Positions 18,128 through 25,992 of a stretch of DNA of 64,000 nt are shown here, piece by piece. Position 1 is the first letter of the stretch. The number at the start of each line of letters is the position of its first letter. Source of the stretch: Brevundimonas sp. (lineage in GTDB: Bacteria > Pseudomonadota > Alphaproteobacteria > Caulobacterales > Caulobacteraceae); contig NZ_JACVCG010000004.1 of assembly GCF_016742135.1 (NCBI RefSeq), positions 306,579 to 370,578 on the forward strand, written 5' to 3'. The translations under genes were made by a program, and so were the position numbers. Below the pieces are notes generated by a model. It did not search any database and was not told where the DNA came from. It worked only from the letters and a program-made list of their open reading frames with translations.

Positions 18128-18483
18128 TGCTCGCTCTGGATGCCTTACCACCCGGGCCGTGTGTGAGTTTGGTTATCCAGGGGCGGCTCATATCCCAAGA
18201 GGCCGGGCCCATCCCCGAAGTCGACCCGGGGATCATTGTCATGCGCTGGACATGGCATCTGACATTCAAGGTCGAAAGCGTCGTCCTCGGCGACTTTGAG
18301 GGTGATGAACTGGATGCGACGGGCATTCAGCATGGAGGGATCCGTGAGGACTACGGTCGGACCTTCCTGTTGGGGCGCGTGGATGGTGGCTACAGGCTGG
18401 TTACGATTTCTCCGGACGAGCTTGTGAAGCGTCAGGATATCGCAGCCTTGGCCGCCCGCGTTGACAGCGAACTCTGCGAATAA
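18127..18483 (+). CDS. Hypothetical protein, beta-rich, coupled to COQ9
   Basis: Not recognised. The 118-residue product has alternating hydrophobic strands, a central Gly/Asp-rich patch (GDFEGDELDATGIQHGG) and an acidic C-terminus. It has no signal peptide or membrane segment. The ATG overlaps the COQ9 stop by one base (TGATG), which suggests it is translated with COQ9. Confidence 0.6.
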   Translation: MLALDALPPGPCVSLVIQGRLISQEAGPIPEVDPGIIVMRWTWHLTFKVESVVLGDFEGDELDATGIQHGGIREDYGRTFLLGRVDGGYRLVTISPDELVKRQDIAALAARVDSELCE

Positions 18484-18505
18484 TGACGCCGACCGGATTC
18501 GCTGC

Positions 18506-19603
18506 CTAGAGTGGGTGTACGCGGTTGACGTGGGCCATCTTGCGGCCGGGGCGGGCCTGGCCCTTGCCGTAGAGGTGCAGGCGCATGTCGGACTTGCCGG
18601 CCAGCTTTTCCCACTGGTCGATCTCGTCGCCCAGCAGATTGGTCATTTCGACATGGGCGTGGGCATGGGTGGGGCCCAGCGGCCAGCCGGCGATGGCGCG
18701 GATGTGCTGTTCGAACTGGTCGCAGACGCAACCGTCCTGGGTCCAGTGGCCGGTGTTGTGAACGCGGGGGGCGATCTCATTGACCAGCAGGCGACCCTCG
18801 CCGAGGTCGAAAAGCTCAATGCCCAGCACACCGACATAGTCCAGCTGCTCCAGCACGGCGCGGGCGATGGCGCGGGCGCGGCGCTCGGTCTTTGAATCGA
18901 CCTCGGCCGGGGCGACCGTGGTCTTGAGCACGCCGCCCTTGTGAGTGTTCCAGCCCAGCGGATAGACGGCGGTCTTGCCGTCCCAGCCGCGCGCGCAGAT
19001 GATCGACAGCTCACGCACGAACAGGGCCCGGGCCTCAAGCACGGCAGGACGCTCGCCGATGGCGCTCCAGGCGGTCGCAGCCTGTTTCGCGGACTTGATC
19101 CAGACCTGGCCCTTGCCGTCATAGCCCTCACGCCGGGTCTTCAGCAGGGCGGGCAGGGGGATGACCTGAAGGGCGGTCTCAAGCGAGACCAGATCGTCGA
19201 CCATGGCGAATTCGACCGTCGGGGCGCCGGCTTCGTTGAGGAAGGTCTTTTCCAGAATGCGGTCTTGGGCGACGGCCAGGGCGCGGGGGCCGGGGGCGAC
19301 GCGGGCCCCCGCCTCGGCCAGCAGCTCGACCGACCGGGCGGGCACATTTTCGAACTCGAAGGTCACCACGTCACAGACGCGGCCGAAGACGTTCAGCGCC
19401 GTGGGATCGTCATAGGAGGCGACGATCTGGCCACGCGAGACGCGTCCGGCGGGACTGTTTTCCTCGGGGTCGAGGATGACGACATCAAAGCCGAGGCGCG
19501 AGGCGGCCTGGGACAGCATCCGCCCCAGCTGGCCGCCGCCCAGAATGCCGACGGTCGAGCCGGGGGCGAGGGCGGGGCGAACCGGAGAGGGCGCGTCGCT
19601 CAT
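18506..19603 (-). CDS. purK: 5-(carboxyamino)imidazole ribonucleotide synthase PurK
   Basis: ATP-grasp enzyme of purine synthesis: AIR + ATP + bicarbonate gives N5-CAIR. The 365-residue product has the N-terminal nucleotide fold (GILGGGQLGRML at 19-30), a central ATP-grasp domain (LKTRREGYDGKGQ) and the metal-binding region (VNEIAPRVHNTGHWT) typical of PurK. Its start overlaps the purE stop by one base, so the two are one operon with purE first. Confidence 0.95.
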   Translation of the reverse strand: MSDAPSPVRPALAPGSTVGILGGGQLGRMLSQAASRLGFDVVILDPEENSPAGRVSRGQIVASYDDPTALNVFGRVCDVVTFEFENVPARSVELLAEAGARVAPGPRALAVAQDRILEKTFLNEAGAPTVEFAMVDDLVSLETALQVIPLPALLKTRREGYDGKGQVWIKSAKQAATAWSAIGERPAVLEARALFVRELSIICARGWDGKTAVYPLGWNTHKGGVLKTTVAPAEVDSKTERRARAIARAVLEQLDYVGVLGIELFDLGEGRLLVNEIAPRVHNTGHWTQDGCVCDQFEQHIRAIAGWPLGPTHAHAHVEMTNLLGDEIDQWEKLAGKSDMRLHLYGKGQARPGRKMAHVNRVHPL

Positions 19604-20127
19604 CAGTCCTCGACGGTTTCGGGCACGGATTCGGTCTGAGCCTCGCGGAAGGCGTCCAGCCGACCGGCGAGGACAGGGTCGTTCAGCGACAGGATCTGGG
19701 CGGCGAGGATGCCGGCGTTTTTCGCACCCGCCTCACCGATGGCGAGGGTGCCGACCGGGACTCCGCCGGGCATCTGGACGATGGAGAGCAGGGAATCGAG
19801 CCCGCTGAGCGCTTTTGACTGCACCGGCACGCCGAGTACCGGCAGGGAGGTCATGGAGGCGACCATGCCCGGCAGGTGGGCGGCGCCGCCGGCCCCGGCG
19901 ATGATGACCTGAACGCCCTTGTCGCGGGCCTCGCGGGCGAAGGCGACCATGCGGTCGGGGGTGCGATGGGCCGAGACGACGCGGGCCGACCAGGCGACGC
20001 CCAGGCGGTCGAGGCTGTCGGTGGCGGCCTTCATCGTCGGCCAGTCCGAGCGGCTGCCCATGATGATGGCCACGGGGGCGGTGGCATCCCCTGCCGGAGG
20101 TGTCGGTTCCATGGAGGACGGGGCCAT
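19603..20127 (-). CDS. purE: N5-CAIR mutase PurE
   Basis: Catalyses the N5-CAIR to CAIR rearrangement directly after PurK. The 174-residue product has the class I motifs [10 protein letters not shown] near 28 and SAHRTPDRM near 63, and the Gly-rich segment [12 protein letters not shown]. The leader of about 20 residues is longer than usual. GAGGG sits 7 bases before ATG 20127; an ATG at 20112 is also possible. The 154 bases upstream, up to the divergent GGDEF gene, hold no feature I can support. Confidence 0.95.
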   Translation of the reverse strand: MAPSSMEPTPPAGDATAPVAIIMGSRSDWPTMKAATDSLDRLGVAWSARVVSAHRTPDRMVAFAREARDKGVQVIIAGAGGAAHLPGMVASMTSLPVLGVPVQSKALSGLDSLLSIVQMPGGVPVGTLAIGEAGAKNAGILAAQILSLNDPVLAGRLDAFREAQTESVPETVED

Positions 20128-20281
20128 GGGTGTCCCTCAAACGCGCCCGTGGGGGCGGGAAGGGGCCGGTTACAGCACCCGCGTTGCGCCTGCAACCAAG
20201 CAGGTTAGCATCGGGGCGGGCGCGATCGCCTGAGTCGGGCCACGCAGGCCCTTATGCCGCCTCTGGAGTCTTGCCGTTTCC

Positions 20282-20863
20282 GTGTCCCAGACCACTGCCT
20301 TGCCGCCTGATTCCGAAGCTCTTGAGGCCGAGTTGGCCCGACTGCGCGCCGAGGTCGAGGCGCTGCGCGCGCGGGCGGAGGCGGCCGAGGCGGCGGCCGA
20401 CCACGATGTGCTGACCCCGGCTCTGAACCGGCGAGGGTTCGTGACGGCGCTTCACCGGGCAATGGCCTATTGCAAACGCCATCAGGTGCCGGCGGTGCTG
20501 CTGTATCTGGATCTGGACGGCTTCAAGGGCGTCAATGACACATACGGCCATGCGGCGGGGGATGCGGCCCTGGTGCGGGTGGCCGAACTGATGAGGGACA
20601 ATCTGCGGGAATCGGATGCGGTCGGCCGGCTGGGCGGCGACGAGTTCGGCCTGCTGATGATGAATGCCGGCATCGAGGAAGGCCGCGACAAGGCTGCGCG
20701 TCTGGCCGAGACCCTGAAGGCCGAAGGTTTCCGCCATGAAGGCCGGACCGTGCCGCTGGGCGGATCGTTCGGGGTCCGGGCCTGGACCGGGCAGGAAGAT
20801 GTCGAAACCTGGCTGGCCGAGGCTGATGCCGCCATGTGGCTGAGGAAGCCGGGACGCAGCTGA
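20282..20863 (+). CDS. Soluble diguanylate cyclase (GGDEF)
   Basis: Makes cyclic di-GMP from two GTP. The 193-residue product consists of a short N-terminal coiled coil (about residues 8-40) and one GGDEF domain. The active-site motif is intact at 118-122, and an RESD I-site precedes it by five residues, so product inhibition is likely. There is no sensory or membrane domain, so dimerisation through the coiled coil probably controls it. The start is GTG 20282. Confidence 0.88.
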   Translation: MSQTTALPPDSEALEAELARLRAEVEALRARAEAAEAAADHDVLTPALNRRGFVTALHRAMAYCKRHQVPAVLLYLDLDGFKGVNDTYGHAAGDAALVRVAELMRDNLRESDAVGRLGGDEFGLLMMNAGIEEGRDKAARLAETLKAEGFRHEGRTVPLGGSFGVRAWTGQEDVETWLAEADAAMWLRKPGRS

Positions 20864-20867
20864 GGCG

Positions 20868-21089
20868 TCAGGCGATGATGTCGGGCAGGATGCGGGCTTC
20901 GATCTTCACGATCTCGTCGCGCAGGGCCAGTTTCTGGCGCTTGAGGCGGGCGATACGGAGTTGATCCGGCACGGCGGTGGCGGCCAGGGCCTCGATCGCC
21001 GCGTCCAGATCGGCGTGTTCACGGCGCAGACCCCGGAGCCGGATGTGAAGCGCCAGTTCCTCTTCCGTAAGACTCGCGTCGTCGTTCAT
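20868..21089 (-). CDS. YdcH/DUF465 family protein
   Basis: Small helical hairpin protein, 73 residues, with the family pattern of a heptad-rich helix, the LKRQKLALRDEI segment and the common C-terminal PDIIA. Members are widespread in proteobacteria and of unknown function. It converges on the GGDEF gene with a 4-base gap. A second, shorter DUF465 protein is encoded at 22328-22501. Confidence 0.8.
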   Translation of the reverse strand: MNDDASLTEEELALHIRLRGLRREHADLDAAIEALAATAVPDQLRIARLKRQKLALRDEIVKIEARILPDIIA

Positions 21090-21133
21090 TGCAGCCGATA
21101 CCCCTGATTTCCCTGTCTATAGACGAGCCGGTT

Positions 21134-21604
21134 TCAGGCTGAAAGACACGCGGTCAGGGTCTGGAGTTCCTTGCGCGGGGTAACCGGCGACCAGACGCGG
21201 GTCACGGCGACGAGGGTCTGGAGCGTATCGGCCCCGGGCGCTGGCTCACGCGGCAGATGCTCCAGCGCCTGCATCAGGTGGTGTTCGGCGCGGCGCTCCA
21301 ATTCGATGGTTTTCTGGCGGATATCCAGACGGGCTCCGGTCTCCACATCCGGGTGGGGCGACTTGAGCCTGCGGCGAAGCGCGCGCAGCGGATCGAGGGT
21401 CGTCTGGTCCCAGGCGCGGGCAATATCGCAGGCGGCCTCGAGCGTATCATCGGACGCGCCCTCGGCCCGCGACGCGATCCAGGCCGCCCACAGCAGCAGC
21501 GGAACGCACTGGCCATGGCGGTCCTGCAGATCGAGGCAGGCGTCGGCCACGCCGTCCCGGCCGTAGGCCTCTATCGCCCAGTCCCAGAAGCCGGGAGCGC
21601 TCAT
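21134..21604 (-). CDS. TIGR02444/DUF2390 family protein
   Basis: Cytoplasmic helical protein of unknown function, 156 residues. The family hallmark is near the start: FWDWAIEAYGRDGVADACL, then DRHGQCVPLLLWAAW. The ATG at 21604 overlaps the ubiX stop (ATGA), so it is translationally coupled to ubiX. A longer in-frame reading to 22294 runs antisense-like across ubiX and is not credible. Confidence 0.8.
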   Translation of the reverse strand: MSAPGFWDWAIEAYGRDGVADACLDLQDRHGQCVPLLLWAAWIASRAEGASDDTLEAACDIARAWDQTTLDPLRALRRRLKSPHPDVETGARLDIRQKTIELERRAEHHLMQALEHLPREPAPGADTLQTLVAVTRVWSPVTPRKELQTLTACLSA

Positions 21605-22200
21605 GATGTGGGCCCGCTGAGGCCGCTCCAGCGGGTAACCGGTGACCAGTCCAGATCGAACAGGTCCAGCACGCGACCGACGCTCTGGTCGATCACCTGG
21701 TCCAGATTGTCGGGACGGGCGTAGAGGGCGGGCAGAGGCGGCGCGATAATGGCACCCATTTCCGACAGGGCGGTCAGGGTGCGCAGATGGCCGAGGTGGA
21801 GGGGGGTCTCGCGGACCATCAGGACCAGGCGCCGTCGCTCCTTGAGCGTGACGTCGGCGGCGCGGGTCAGGAGGGTTGAGGTGATGCCCGTGGCGATCTC
21901 GCCCGCGCTTCGGATGGAGCAGGGCGCGATCACCATGCCACGCGTCCGGAAGGAGCCGGAGGCGATCGAGGCCCCGATGTCGCTGACCTTGTGCACCACA
22001 TCGGCGCGGTCGGTCAGGTCCTGCGGCGAAAGGTCTGTCTCCTGCGACAGGGTCAGAAGGGCCGCGCGCGACACGACAAGGTGCGACAATACGCCCATGT
22101 CCCGAAGGGCGTCGAGCATCCGCACGCCATAGATGACGCCGGAAGCGCCGCTGATGCCCACGATCAGGGGGCGATCGTCCCGGGATACGGCAGAGTTCAA
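21601..22200 (-). CDS. ubiX: Flavin prenyltransferase UbiX
   Basis: Makes prenylated FMN, the cofactor of the UbiD decarboxylase in ubiquinone synthesis. The 199-residue product has the flavin motif GISGASGVIYG near 16 and the conserved MVIAPCSIRSAGEIATG near 91. The start is TTG 22200, supported by AGGG 8 bases upstream; no in-frame ATG occurs before the conserved core. No ubiD gene is in the window. Confidence 0.9.
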   Translation of the reverse strand: MNSAVSRDDRPLIVGISGASGVIYGVRMLDALRDMGVLSHLVVSRAALLTLSQETDLSPQDLTDRADVVHKVSDIGASIASGSFRTRGMVIAPCSIRSAGEIATGITSTLLTRAADVTLKERRRLVLMVRETPLHLGHLRTLTALSEMGAIIAPPLPALYARPDNLDQVIDQSVGRVLDLFDLDWSPVTRWSGLSGPTS

Positions 22201-22327
22201 AACTTTGACCCTTTTTGCGGCGACCCTGTTCAGCGTCCGGGGCGATCCGAATCACCGAAACGTGATTCCACACGGTCGCTGTCCGGGCGCTCAATCTACT
22301 GGTCCCTTAGACAAGGAGGCGCAAGCC

Positions 22328-22501
22328 ATGACCATCGAGGCGCGTATTCGCGAACTGGGAAACCGTCACCGCAATCTGGATGCCGCGATCCAGAAGGAAA
22401 CGACCCACCCGGCTACCGATCCGCTCTACCTCAAGTCACTGAAACTCCGAAAACTCAGGCTGAAGGAACAGATTGCCGGCCTTGAGCGACAGAGCGGATA
22501 G
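22328..22501 (+). CDS. YdcH/DUF465 family protein, short
   Basis: A 57-residue protein with the same two-helix pattern as the product of 20868-21089 (RNLDAAIQKE, then LKSLKLRKLRLKEQI). It has an excellent AAGGAGG 8 bases before ATG 22328 and a strong terminator just after the stop, so it is very likely expressed as a single gene. Function unknown. Confidence 0.82.
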   Translation: MTIEARIRELGNRHRNLDAAIQKETTHPATDPLYLKSLKLRKLRLKEQIAGLERQSG

Positions 22502-22520
22502 TCAGGCTGTCCAGATCATG

Positions 22521-22554
22521 AAAACGGCCCCGGAGATGCTCCGGGGCCGTTTTT
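22521..22554. terminator. Bidirectional Rho-independent terminator
   Basis: A near-perfect stem, ACGGCCCCGGAG / CTCCGGGGCCGT with an ATG loop, flanked by AAAA on the left and TTTTT on the right. It can terminate the short DUF465 gene on the plus strand and trcR on the minus strand. Confidence 0.92.
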
Positions 22555-22574
22555 GCATGTTCGGGGTGATCGGC

Positions 22575-23240
22575 TTAGTCGCGCGAGCCGAACACAGACT
22601 CGGCGGTGTGCTGGCTGCGAGCCTCCGGCGCATCAGGCTCGAAGGCCGGTTCGATATCGGCCTCGGCATCAGCGGCCTGCAGGGTGGCGCCCCCCTTCTT
22701 CGCGTCATCCCTGGCCTTTTTCTCGGCCGCCTTGCGGATCACCTCATCGAGGACGATCTGACCGACCAGACCGAGGGTGACGGGATCGACGGCCTTGATA
22801 TTGGCGCTGTTCCAGTGGGTGCGATTGCGCACCGTCTCGATGGTGGCCTTGGTGGTGCCCAGCAGCTTGGAGATCTGGGCATCGGTCACCTCGGGGTGGT
22901 TCTTGACGAACCACATGATCGCGTCGGGGCGGTCCTGACGACGCGAAACCGGCGTGTAGCGCGGCGGAGCCTTGGCCGGCTTGAGCAGTTCGGCGTGGCG
23001 GCTGACGACGGCCTTCATGCGATAGGTTTCATCGGCTTGGGCCTTGTCCAGCTCGTCGCGGGTCAGCTGGCCGTTGACCAGCGGGTCGGCACCCCGGATG
23101 TCGCGCGCCACATCACCATCGGCGATGCCGCGAACCTCGAGCGGGTGCAGGCCACAGAAATCGGCGATCTGCTCGAAGGTGAGGGAGGAATTGTCCACCA
23201 GCCAGACCGCAGTGGCCTTGGGCATGAGAATGTCGGTCAT
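22575..23240 (-). CDS. trcR: Cell-cycle transcriptional regulator TrcR (DUF1013)
   Basis: DUF1013 protein, 221 residues, conserved across alphaproteobacteria and named TrcR in Caulobacter annotation. It begins MTDILMPKATAVWLVDN and contains two helix-turn-helix-like stretches (LTFEQIADFCGLHPLEVRGI and VTDAQISKLLGTTKATIETV), consistent with DNA binding. The C-terminus is acidic and probably disordered. ATG 23240 has GGAA 8 bases upstream; ATG 23258 is the alternative. Its target genes cannot be read from here. Confidence 0.85.
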   Translation of the reverse strand: MTDILMPKATAVWLVDNSSLTFEQIADFCGLHPLEVRGIADGDVARDIRGADPLVNGQLTRDELDKAQADETYRMKAVVSRHAELLKPAKAPPRYTPVSRRQDRPDAIMWFVKNHPEVTDAQISKLLGTTKATIETVRNRTHWNSANIKAVDPVTLGLVGQIVLDEVIRKAAEKKARDDAKKGGATLQAADAEADIEPAFEPDAPEARSQHTAESVFGSRD

Positions 23241-23284
23241 GACGTCGTTCCGGTTCATGAAGGGGCCCGGAAGCCGGGGCCCGG

Positions 23285-23355
23285 AAACAGCGGCGCCCGA
23301 CCTTTCGGCCGGGCGCGGAGGCTGTTTGTATAGGCGCATTCCGCCGAAAAGAAAA
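23285..23355 (-). promoter_or_regulatory. Nested inverted repeats and possible promoter in the trcR leader
   Basis: Outer arms AAACAGC (23285-23291) and GCTGTTT (23321-23327) enclose inner arms GCGCCCG (23293-23299) and CGGGCGC (23310-23316). On the minus strand TATACA (23327-23332) with TTTTCT 17 bases upstream could be a promoter. Transcription would then begin near 23320, so only the inner hairpin would be in the RNA and the outer repeat would act at the DNA level. Confidence 0.4.
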
Positions 23356-23456
23356 CGACATATGGCAAGGTCATACAGCCAAGGTTCATGTCCGGCGTTG
23401 AACAGTGGGCCCATGGAGGCGTTTGGGCCTCAGGGATTTAGCTGGAGGAGAAGAGG

Positions 23457-24089
23457 ATGTTGAGTTTGGCAGGAGTGGCCGTAGCGTCGGCCCTGGCTCT
23501 GGGCGGCAATGCCGCCATCGTCGATCAGGACCCGCAACGGGCACCGGGTGGCAGCTATCAGGATCCCCAACGCGTTTCCCCCCGCGGTAGCTATTCGCGG
23601 ACCTGCAGCGGCGACTATGTCAATCAGGGTCGGCTATACGCGGACTGTCGCGACGAGCGCGGCCAGATCCGGGGGACCTCCATCGAGTTGAACCGCTGTG
23701 GTCCCTACGACATCGCCAACAACAACGGTCGTCTGGTCTGTGGGCCGCATAGGGGTGACTTCGAGGACCGTCCCGGCAGCGGCGGTGGCTGGGGTGGCGG
23801 TGGTGGCTGGGGCGGTCGTGCCGAAGTCACGGTCTATCGTGACGCCGGTTTCCGCGGCGCCTCGACGACCTTCACGGGTGAAATGCCCAATCTGGACCGC
23901 ACCGGCTTCAACGATCAGATCAGCTCCATGCGGTTCCGGGGCGAGTGGGAGGCCTGCACGGACGCCTACTTCCGGGGCACCTGCCAGCGCTTCGACGGCG
24001 ACGTCAGCAATCTGAGCCGCTGGGGCATGAATGACCGGATATCGTCGCTGCGCCCGGTTGGGCGGGGCGGTCGCGGCGGCCGCTGGTAA
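23457..24089 (+). CDS. Secreted CVNH plus beta/gamma-crystallin protein
   Basis: Exported protein, 210 residues. A short hydrophobic leader (about 1-20) precedes a cyanovirin-N-homology domain (about 48-100: YSRTCSGDYV, LYADC, SIELNRCGPYDI, GRLVCG) with four Cys likely forming disulfides. A Gly/Trp linker and then a pair of beta/gamma-crystallin motifs follow (about 122-203: VTVYRDAGFRG, NDQISSMR, then FRGTCQRF, NDRISSLR). CVNH domains bind glycans and crystallin motifs often bind calcium, so an envelope or surface-glycan role is an inference. GGAGGAG supports ATG 23457. The stop abuts the end of the convergent oxidoreductase gene. Confidence 0.85.
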   Translation: MLSLAGVAVASALALGGNAAIVDQDPQRAPGGSYQDPQRVSPRGSYSRTCSGDYVNQGRLYADCRDERGQIRGTSIELNRCGPYDIANNNGRLVCGPHRGDFEDRPGSGGGWGGGGGWGGRAEVTVYRDAGFRGASTTFTGEMPNLDRTGFNDQISSMRFRGEWEACTDAYFRGTCQRFDGDVSNLSRWGMNDRISSLRPVGRGGRGGRW

Positions 24090-25064
24090 TCAGTCGACCA
24101 CCAGAACGATCTTGCCGATGTGCTCGCCCGCTTCCAGCCGGAGGTGGGCGAGACCGGCATCCGCCAGTGGGAAGGTCGCATCGATCCGGGGGCGCACCTG
24201 CCCCGCCTCGACCCATGGCCACGCCCTCGCGCGCACAGCCGATATCAGGCGGGCTTTTTCCTCCGCACTGCGGGACCTGAGCGTGGAGCCGGTGAGGACG
24301 ATCCGTTTCAGCATCAGCCGCATCAGGTCGATCTCAGCGCGGGCACCGCTCTGGGTGGCGATCACCGACCAGCGTCCGCCGGGTTTGAGCACAGACTGGT
24401 TGAGGGCGGCATAGTCGGCCCCCACCATGTCCAGGATTACATCGACGCCGCCGGCTTCGCGAATGGCGGATTCCAGGTCGTCGCTATGGGCATCCAGGCT
24501 GAGATCGGCGCCCAGGGCACGCGCAGCTTCGGCTTTCGTCTTGCCACGTGAGGTGGCGATGATGCGGGCCCCCGCAGCCTTAGCCATCTGGATGGCCGTG
24601 ACGCCGATCCCGCTGGTGGCGCCATGGACCAGCAGGGTCTCGCCCGCCGTCAGTCGCCCGTCCTCGAACACATTGGCAAAGACGGTTGCAAGGGTCTCCG
24701 GCAGGGCCGCGGCAGCCACAAAGTCCATATCATCGGGCAGGGGGAACAGATGACGGGCATCGACCACGGCCTGCTCCGCATAGCCACCCCCGCCCAGAAG
24801 GGCGCAGACCCGGTCGCCGACGGTCACCCCGGTGACCCCTTCGCCGAGCCGATCGACCTCGCCCGCCACTTCCAGACCCAGAGTGTCAGGCGCACCGGGG
24901 GGCGGAGGATAGCGGCCCTCACGCTGCAGCACGTCGGGCCGGTTCACACCGGCGGCCCGTACCCGGATACGGACCTGACCGGGGCCGGGTTCCAGGTCCG
25001 GAGCCTCAGCCAGCGACAGAGCGGTGGCAGGGCCCGAGCCTCCCTTGATGGTGATGCGTTTCAT
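24090..25064 (-). CDS. NAD(P)H quinone oxidoreductase / zinc-less alcohol-dehydrogenase-like
   Basis: Medium-chain reductase of the quinone oxidoreductase group, 324 residues. The GroES-like half has GVNRPDVLQREGRYPPPPGA. The NADPH fold has LVHGATSGIGVTAIQMAKAAGA, and the zinc ligands of true alcohol dehydrogenases are missing. The usual reaction is one-electron or hydride transfer from NADPH to quinones or enones. ATG 25064 has AGGG 7 bases upstream; a TTG five codons earlier is less likely. Confidence 0.88.
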   Translation of the reverse strand: MKRITIKGGSGPATALSLAEAPDLEPGPGQVRIRVRAAGVNRPDVLQREGRYPPPPGAPDTLGLEVAGEVDRLGEGVTGVTVGDRVCALLGGGGYAEQAVVDARHLFPLPDDMDFVAAAALPETLATVFANVFEDGRLTAGETLLVHGATSGIGVTAIQMAKAAGARIIATSRGKTKAEAARALGADLSLDAHSDDLESAIREAGGVDVILDMVGADYAALNQSVLKPGGRWSVIATQSGARAEIDLMRLMLKRIVLTGSTLRSRSAEEKARLISAVRARAWPWVEAGQVRPRIDATFPLADAGLAHLRLEAGEHIGKIVLVVD

Positions 25065-25137
25065 GGGGTGCCCTTGCAATCGTCCGTGTCCGGGCGTTCA
25101 CATAGGGGCCACCGGAAAGTGAACCAAGGAGGCGGGC

Positions 25138-25344
25138 ATGATCATCGACGACGCCGAACCGAGGCCGCAACGCGGAGCCCTGCTGGGCCAACTGGCCCGT
25201 GAGGATCTGGATCTTTATTCGGTCGAGGAATGTCAGGACCGGATCGCCCTGCTTGAGGCCGAGATTGTCCGGGTGAAAGCAGCCATGGAGACAAAGTCCG
25301 CACGCAAGTCAGCCGCCGAGGCCCTTTTCAACTTCGGCTCGTAA
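25138..25344 (+). CDS. DUF1192 family protein
   Basis: A 68-residue acidic protein with the DUF1192 pattern: a short leader, LYSVEECQDRIALLEAEI, and a C-terminal FNFGS-type end. It is a helical, probably coiled-coil protein of unknown function. AAGGAGG is well placed before ATG 25138. It precedes rcdA by 92 bases in the same orientation. Confidence 0.82.
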   Translation: MIIDDAEPRPQRGALLGQLAREDLDLYSVEECQDRIALLEAEIVRVKAAMETKSARKSAAEALFNFGS

Positions 25345-25436
25345 CGGCACGGTTGGCGTGGCATGACCGTTGCAGGCGACCAGGCGACGCGGTTTCGGCT
25401 GCGGCGACAGGATTCACGTACAGGTAATTTGTGTTG

Positions 25437-25988
25437 ATGACTGAAGAGACGCCCTCGCCCGAGCTGCCTTCGGCCGTCATGGTTCCCGACGGTCGTGTCG
25501 CCGTGGTGACCGATTTTGCCGCCTCAGACCTGTTCGAGCGCACCTTCCGCGAGGGCATGGAACTGGTCGAGGAGACAGCCGCCTATCTGGACGGAGAGGG
25601 ACGGCGGGACTCCAAGCTTCTGTCGCGCTCAAGCGCCCTGGCCTATGCGGGCGAGAGCATGCGCCTGACCACCCGGTTGATGCAGATCGCCTCGTGGCTG
25701 CTGGTTCAGCGCGCCGTGCGGGAGGGCGATATGGCGGCCAGTGCGGCGTGCGAGCCCCGCTACCGGCTGGCACCCCGCAAGGTCGAGGGCGAGACGCCGC
25801 CGCCGGCGGACTTGCCGATCGCGCTGGTGGAATACGGGGTCCGGGCCGAGAAGCTGTACGACCGGATCCATTATCTGGATCGGCGCATGTACGTCGACGC
25901 CACCCCGCCGGCGGACACGCCGAACCCTGTGCAAAGTCAGTTCGACCGATTGTCAGCAGCCTTCGGGGCCCCCGGCACTCCGACCTGA
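25437..25988 (+). CDS. rcdA: ClpXP adaptor RcdA (regulator of CtrA degradation, DUF1465)
   Basis: Homologue of the Caulobacter adaptor that, with CpdR and PopA, delivers CtrA to ClpXP at the G1-S transition. The 183-residue product has the helical core ERTFREGMELVEETAAYLDG followed by ALAYAGESMRLTTRLMQIAS, then a second helical region and a disordered C-terminus like that of RcdA. GTG, TTG and ATG codons occur in tandem (25431, 25434, 25437); I chose the ATG. It converges with the L,D-transpeptidase gene, with 4 bases between stops. Confidence 0.85.
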   Translation: MTEETPSPELPSAVMVPDGRVAVVTDFAASDLFERTFREGMELVEETAAYLDGEGRRDSKLLSRSSALAYAGESMRLTTRLMQIASWLLVQRAVREGDMAASAACEPRYRLAPRKVEGETPPPADLPIALVEYGVRAEKLYDRIHYLDRRMYVDATPPADTPNPVQSQFDRLSAAFGAPGTPT

Positions 25989-25992
25989 AGTC

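Noticed and set aside
21605-22294. N-terminal extension of the TIGR02444 gene across ubiX
   Set aside because: It lies in another frame of ubiX; the family begins at ATG 21604, which overlaps the ubiX stop as expected for coupling.
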